A stretch of 6,807 nucleotides of DNA from Candidatus Fermentibacterales bacterium (GTDB taxonomy: Bacteria > Fermentibacterota > Fermentibacteria > Fermentibacterales > JAFGKQ01), in assembly GCA_016928495.1 (NCBI GenBank), contig JAFGKQ010000228.1, forward strand, positions 1-6,807, read 5' to 3'. A program made the position numbers and the translations under genes. The notes under the pieces are model-generated. The model had not been told where the DNA came from, did not search any database, and saw only the letters and a program-made list of their open reading frames with translations. Positions 5,412-6,807 of this stretch are shown here, piece by piece (positions within the stretch are counted from its first letter, which is position 1; each line of letters opens with the position of its first letter).

Positions 5412-6137
5412 TTGAGCGGGCTCAGAGGAATCGGAATGGCGCTCGCAGTCCTGCTGGGGCTGGTCTCGGCGCTGTTGGGTGGAGGTATCATCGTCGTTAC
5501 CGCCATGTACGGCGGAGAGATCGGCGAGGGGCTCTCAGCCGGGCTGGGAGTGGTCGAAGAGGCGGAGAGCGCCGTCAGGATCGTCGGAGAGGAGATTTCC
5601 TCCACCAGCGGGCTACTCGGTGAGGTCTCCGCCACCGTTGCCACTACCGGTGAGGCCATCCGCCAGCTAGGAGCCACGCTGGAAGCGGTGCGCCACGCCC
5701 TCGAGGAGGTGGCCGGAGCCTCCAGGCAGGCCTCGAGCTCCATAGACCAGCTCTCCGGTCCTCTCTCTGCGCTCGCACCGGCCTCCGGGCTTCGTACCCT
5801 ATCGGACAGGCTGGAGAGCAGTGCGGACGCCACTGACGAGGTCAGGCAGGAGCTGGACAGCCTCGAGCTGATAATGCAGAACGCATCCCTGGTCATCGAC
5901 GGCGTGGAGGCCTCGGTGGACTCCTTCGCTCTCTCGGTGGAAGGGACCTCGGAGACGTTCCACAGAGCTGCAGACAGGCTGGCCGAGGGACGCAACCTCG
6001 CATCCGGAGCGGTAGCCTCCGGTCTTCTGCAGTGGCTCAGCTTCGGAATCGGGGGATTCCTGCTGCTCCAGGGGCTCGTGATGCTCTTCCTGGGAACCGG
6101 GGGTCCTCGCCAGCCGAAGGGAGAGGCGCGCTCATAG
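5412..6137 (+). CDS. Uncharacterised protein with N- and C-terminal membrane helices and a helical middle
   Basis: A 241-residue protein I do not recognise. It starts with MSGLRGIG and a hydrophobic segment at 7-32, and ends with a second one at about 204-228 followed by GGPRQPKGEARS. Between them, about residues 40-195 are Ala/Ser/Glu/Leu-rich with heptad-like spacing (for example AIRQLGATLEAVRHALEEV, 82-100), suggesting long helices or coiled coils. Only one Pro-containing break (SGPLSALAPAS, 115-125) lies near the centre. Lys occurs only once, at 236. Positive charges at both ends suggest both termini are cytoplasmic and the helical domain lies outside. No enzyme motif is present. The architecture recalls the sensor part of chemoreceptors, without HAMP or signalling domains. 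The TTG start is set by AGGAGGT 7 nt upstream. It begins 12 bp after the channel gene and ends 11 bp before the transporter, so a role with the channel is plausible but unproven. Confidence 0.85.
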   Translation: MSGLRGIGMALAVLLGLVSALLGGGIIVVTAMYGGEIGEGLSAGLGVVEEAESAVRIVGEEISSTSGLLGEVSATVATTGEAIRQLGATLEAVRHALEEVAGASRQASSSIDQLSGPLSALAPASGLRTLSDRLESSADATDEVRQELDSLELIMQNASLVIDGVEASVDSFALSVEGTSETFHRAADRLAEGRNLASGAVASGLLQWLSFGIGGFLLLQGLVMLFLGTGGPRQPKGEARS

Positions 6138-6148
6138 CCTCCGGCTCC

Positions 6149-6807
6149 ATGCCCACTCAATCGCACACGCGACGTCTGGGCACCGACCCGATGGGAAGGC
6201 TGCTGGTCAGCCTCTCCGCGCCGGCCATGGCCGGGATGGCCGCGCTGGCCGTCTACCAGATAACGGACACGGTCTTCGTCGGCCAGGGCGTGGGGACTCC
6301 AGGTCTGGCAGCCATGACCGTCTGCATTCCCATACAGATGTTCCTGCTCGCCTTCGCTCAGGTAGTGGGCATCGGGGCGTCGTCGATCATCTCCCGAAGC
6401 CTGGGCTCCGGGCATCCGGAGCGGGCGGAGAGGGCCGTCGGGACCGCGCTGGTTCTCGCAGGCTTGCTTGGCGGCGGCTTCTCGGCTGCGGCGCTGCTGG
6501 CGGAGGGACCCCTGATCCGGGCCTTCGGGGCAACTCCGTCCGTTGCCCCATTCTGCAGGGATTACCTGACGATCCTCCTCGTCTTCGGGCCTTTGTTCTC
6601 CGTGGGTGTCAGCAACCACAACCTGATACGCGCGGAGGGCAACACCAGGGCGGCGATGCTGAGTGTGACGATCGGGGCGGTCATCAACATGGCCCTCGAC
6701 CCGCTGTTCATCTTCGGCTTCGGGATGGGCATGAGGGGCGCCGCCCTCGCAACCGCCGCGGGCTGGCTCTTCTCTTTCGGGTTCACCCTGCGCTACTTCC
6801 AGTCCGG
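6149..6807 (+). CDS. MATE-family multidrug/metabolite transporter (3' end cut by window edge)
   Basis: The first 219 residues of a MATE (multidrug and toxic compound extrusion) transporter, a Na+- or H+-driven exporter in the cytoplasmic membrane; full members have about 440-460 residues and 12 helices, so roughly the first half is seen. Family hallmarks are LGTDPMGRLL (10-19), LSAPAMAGMAALAVYQITDTVFVGQGVG (22-49) with the conserved Asp40 in helix 1, GIGASSIISRSLG (74-86), NLIRAEGNTRAAM (158-170), and INMALDPLFIFGFGMGMRGAALAT (179-202). The ATG at 6149 is the natural start for this family, but no good Shine-Dalgarno precedes it. Translation probably depends on coupling to the gene ending 11 bp upstream. 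The substrate cannot be predicted. Confidence 0.94.
   Translation, partial: MPTQSHTRRLGTDPMGRLLVSLSAPAMAGMAALAVYQITDTVFVGQGVGTPGLAAMTVCIPIQMFLLAFAQVVGIGASSIISRSLGSGHPERAERAVGTALVLAGLLGGGFSAAALLAEGPLIRAFGATPSVAPFCRDYLTILLVFGPLFSVGVSNHNLIRAEGNTRAAMLSVTIGAVINMALDPLFIFGFGMGMRGAALATAAGWLFSFGFTLRYFQS

Noticed and set aside
5294-6619. Long minus-strand open frame of about 440 codons opposite the two-helix protein and transporter genes
   Set aside because: It spans two well-supported plus-strand genes, its product is low-complexity Ser/Pro/Arg-rich sequence, and it has no family motif.

Overview
The window is a gene-dense, GC-rich stretch of bacterial chromosome. It carries housekeeping genes on the minus strand in its left half and a transport/membrane cluster on the plus strand in its right half. 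No tRNA, rRNA, CRISPR array, insertion sequence or phage gene is visible, and no gene is clearly broken. Shine-Dalgarno signals are strong and many genes start with TTG or GTG. The sequence alone does not fix the organism. The order rpsF-ssb-ssb2-rpsR-DUF2232-like, the Zn-type S18 and the long acidic S6 tail are compatible with an uncultivated or deeply branching GC-rich bacterial lineage, but I cannot name a phylum.

Left block, minus strand, read right to left: an inositol-monophosphatase-family phosphatase (3330-2500); a 150-bp gap with a weak promoter candidate and several inverted repeats; then the ribosomal operon. That operon is rpsF (S6 with a 57-residue acidic tail), ssb (canonical SSB ending DDIPF), a second short SSB-like OB-fold gene without the acidic tip, rpsR (S18), and a multi-membrane-span DUF2232/YybS-like protein whose GTG start overlaps the rpsR stop. 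The last gene runs off the left edge; in related operons rplI usually comes next.

Centre: a 152-bp divergent intergenic region (3331-3482) has a perfect TTGACA hexamer on each strand, pointing outward towards the phosphatase and the channel.

Right block, plus strand: a 638-residue CASTOR/POLLUX-type ion channel (two membrane helices, DPGTF filter, two RCK-like units); 12 bp later a 241-residue protein of unknown family with a membrane helix at each end and a long helical middle; 11 bp later a MATE-family transporter cut by the right edge. The tight spacing suggests one transcript for these three genes.

The points most worth a second look are the tandem ssb pair in the place where PriB sits in enterobacteria, the genetically encoded acidic tail of S6, the overlapping inverted repeats in the rpsF leader, and the uncharacterised two-helix protein coupled to the CASTOR-like channel.
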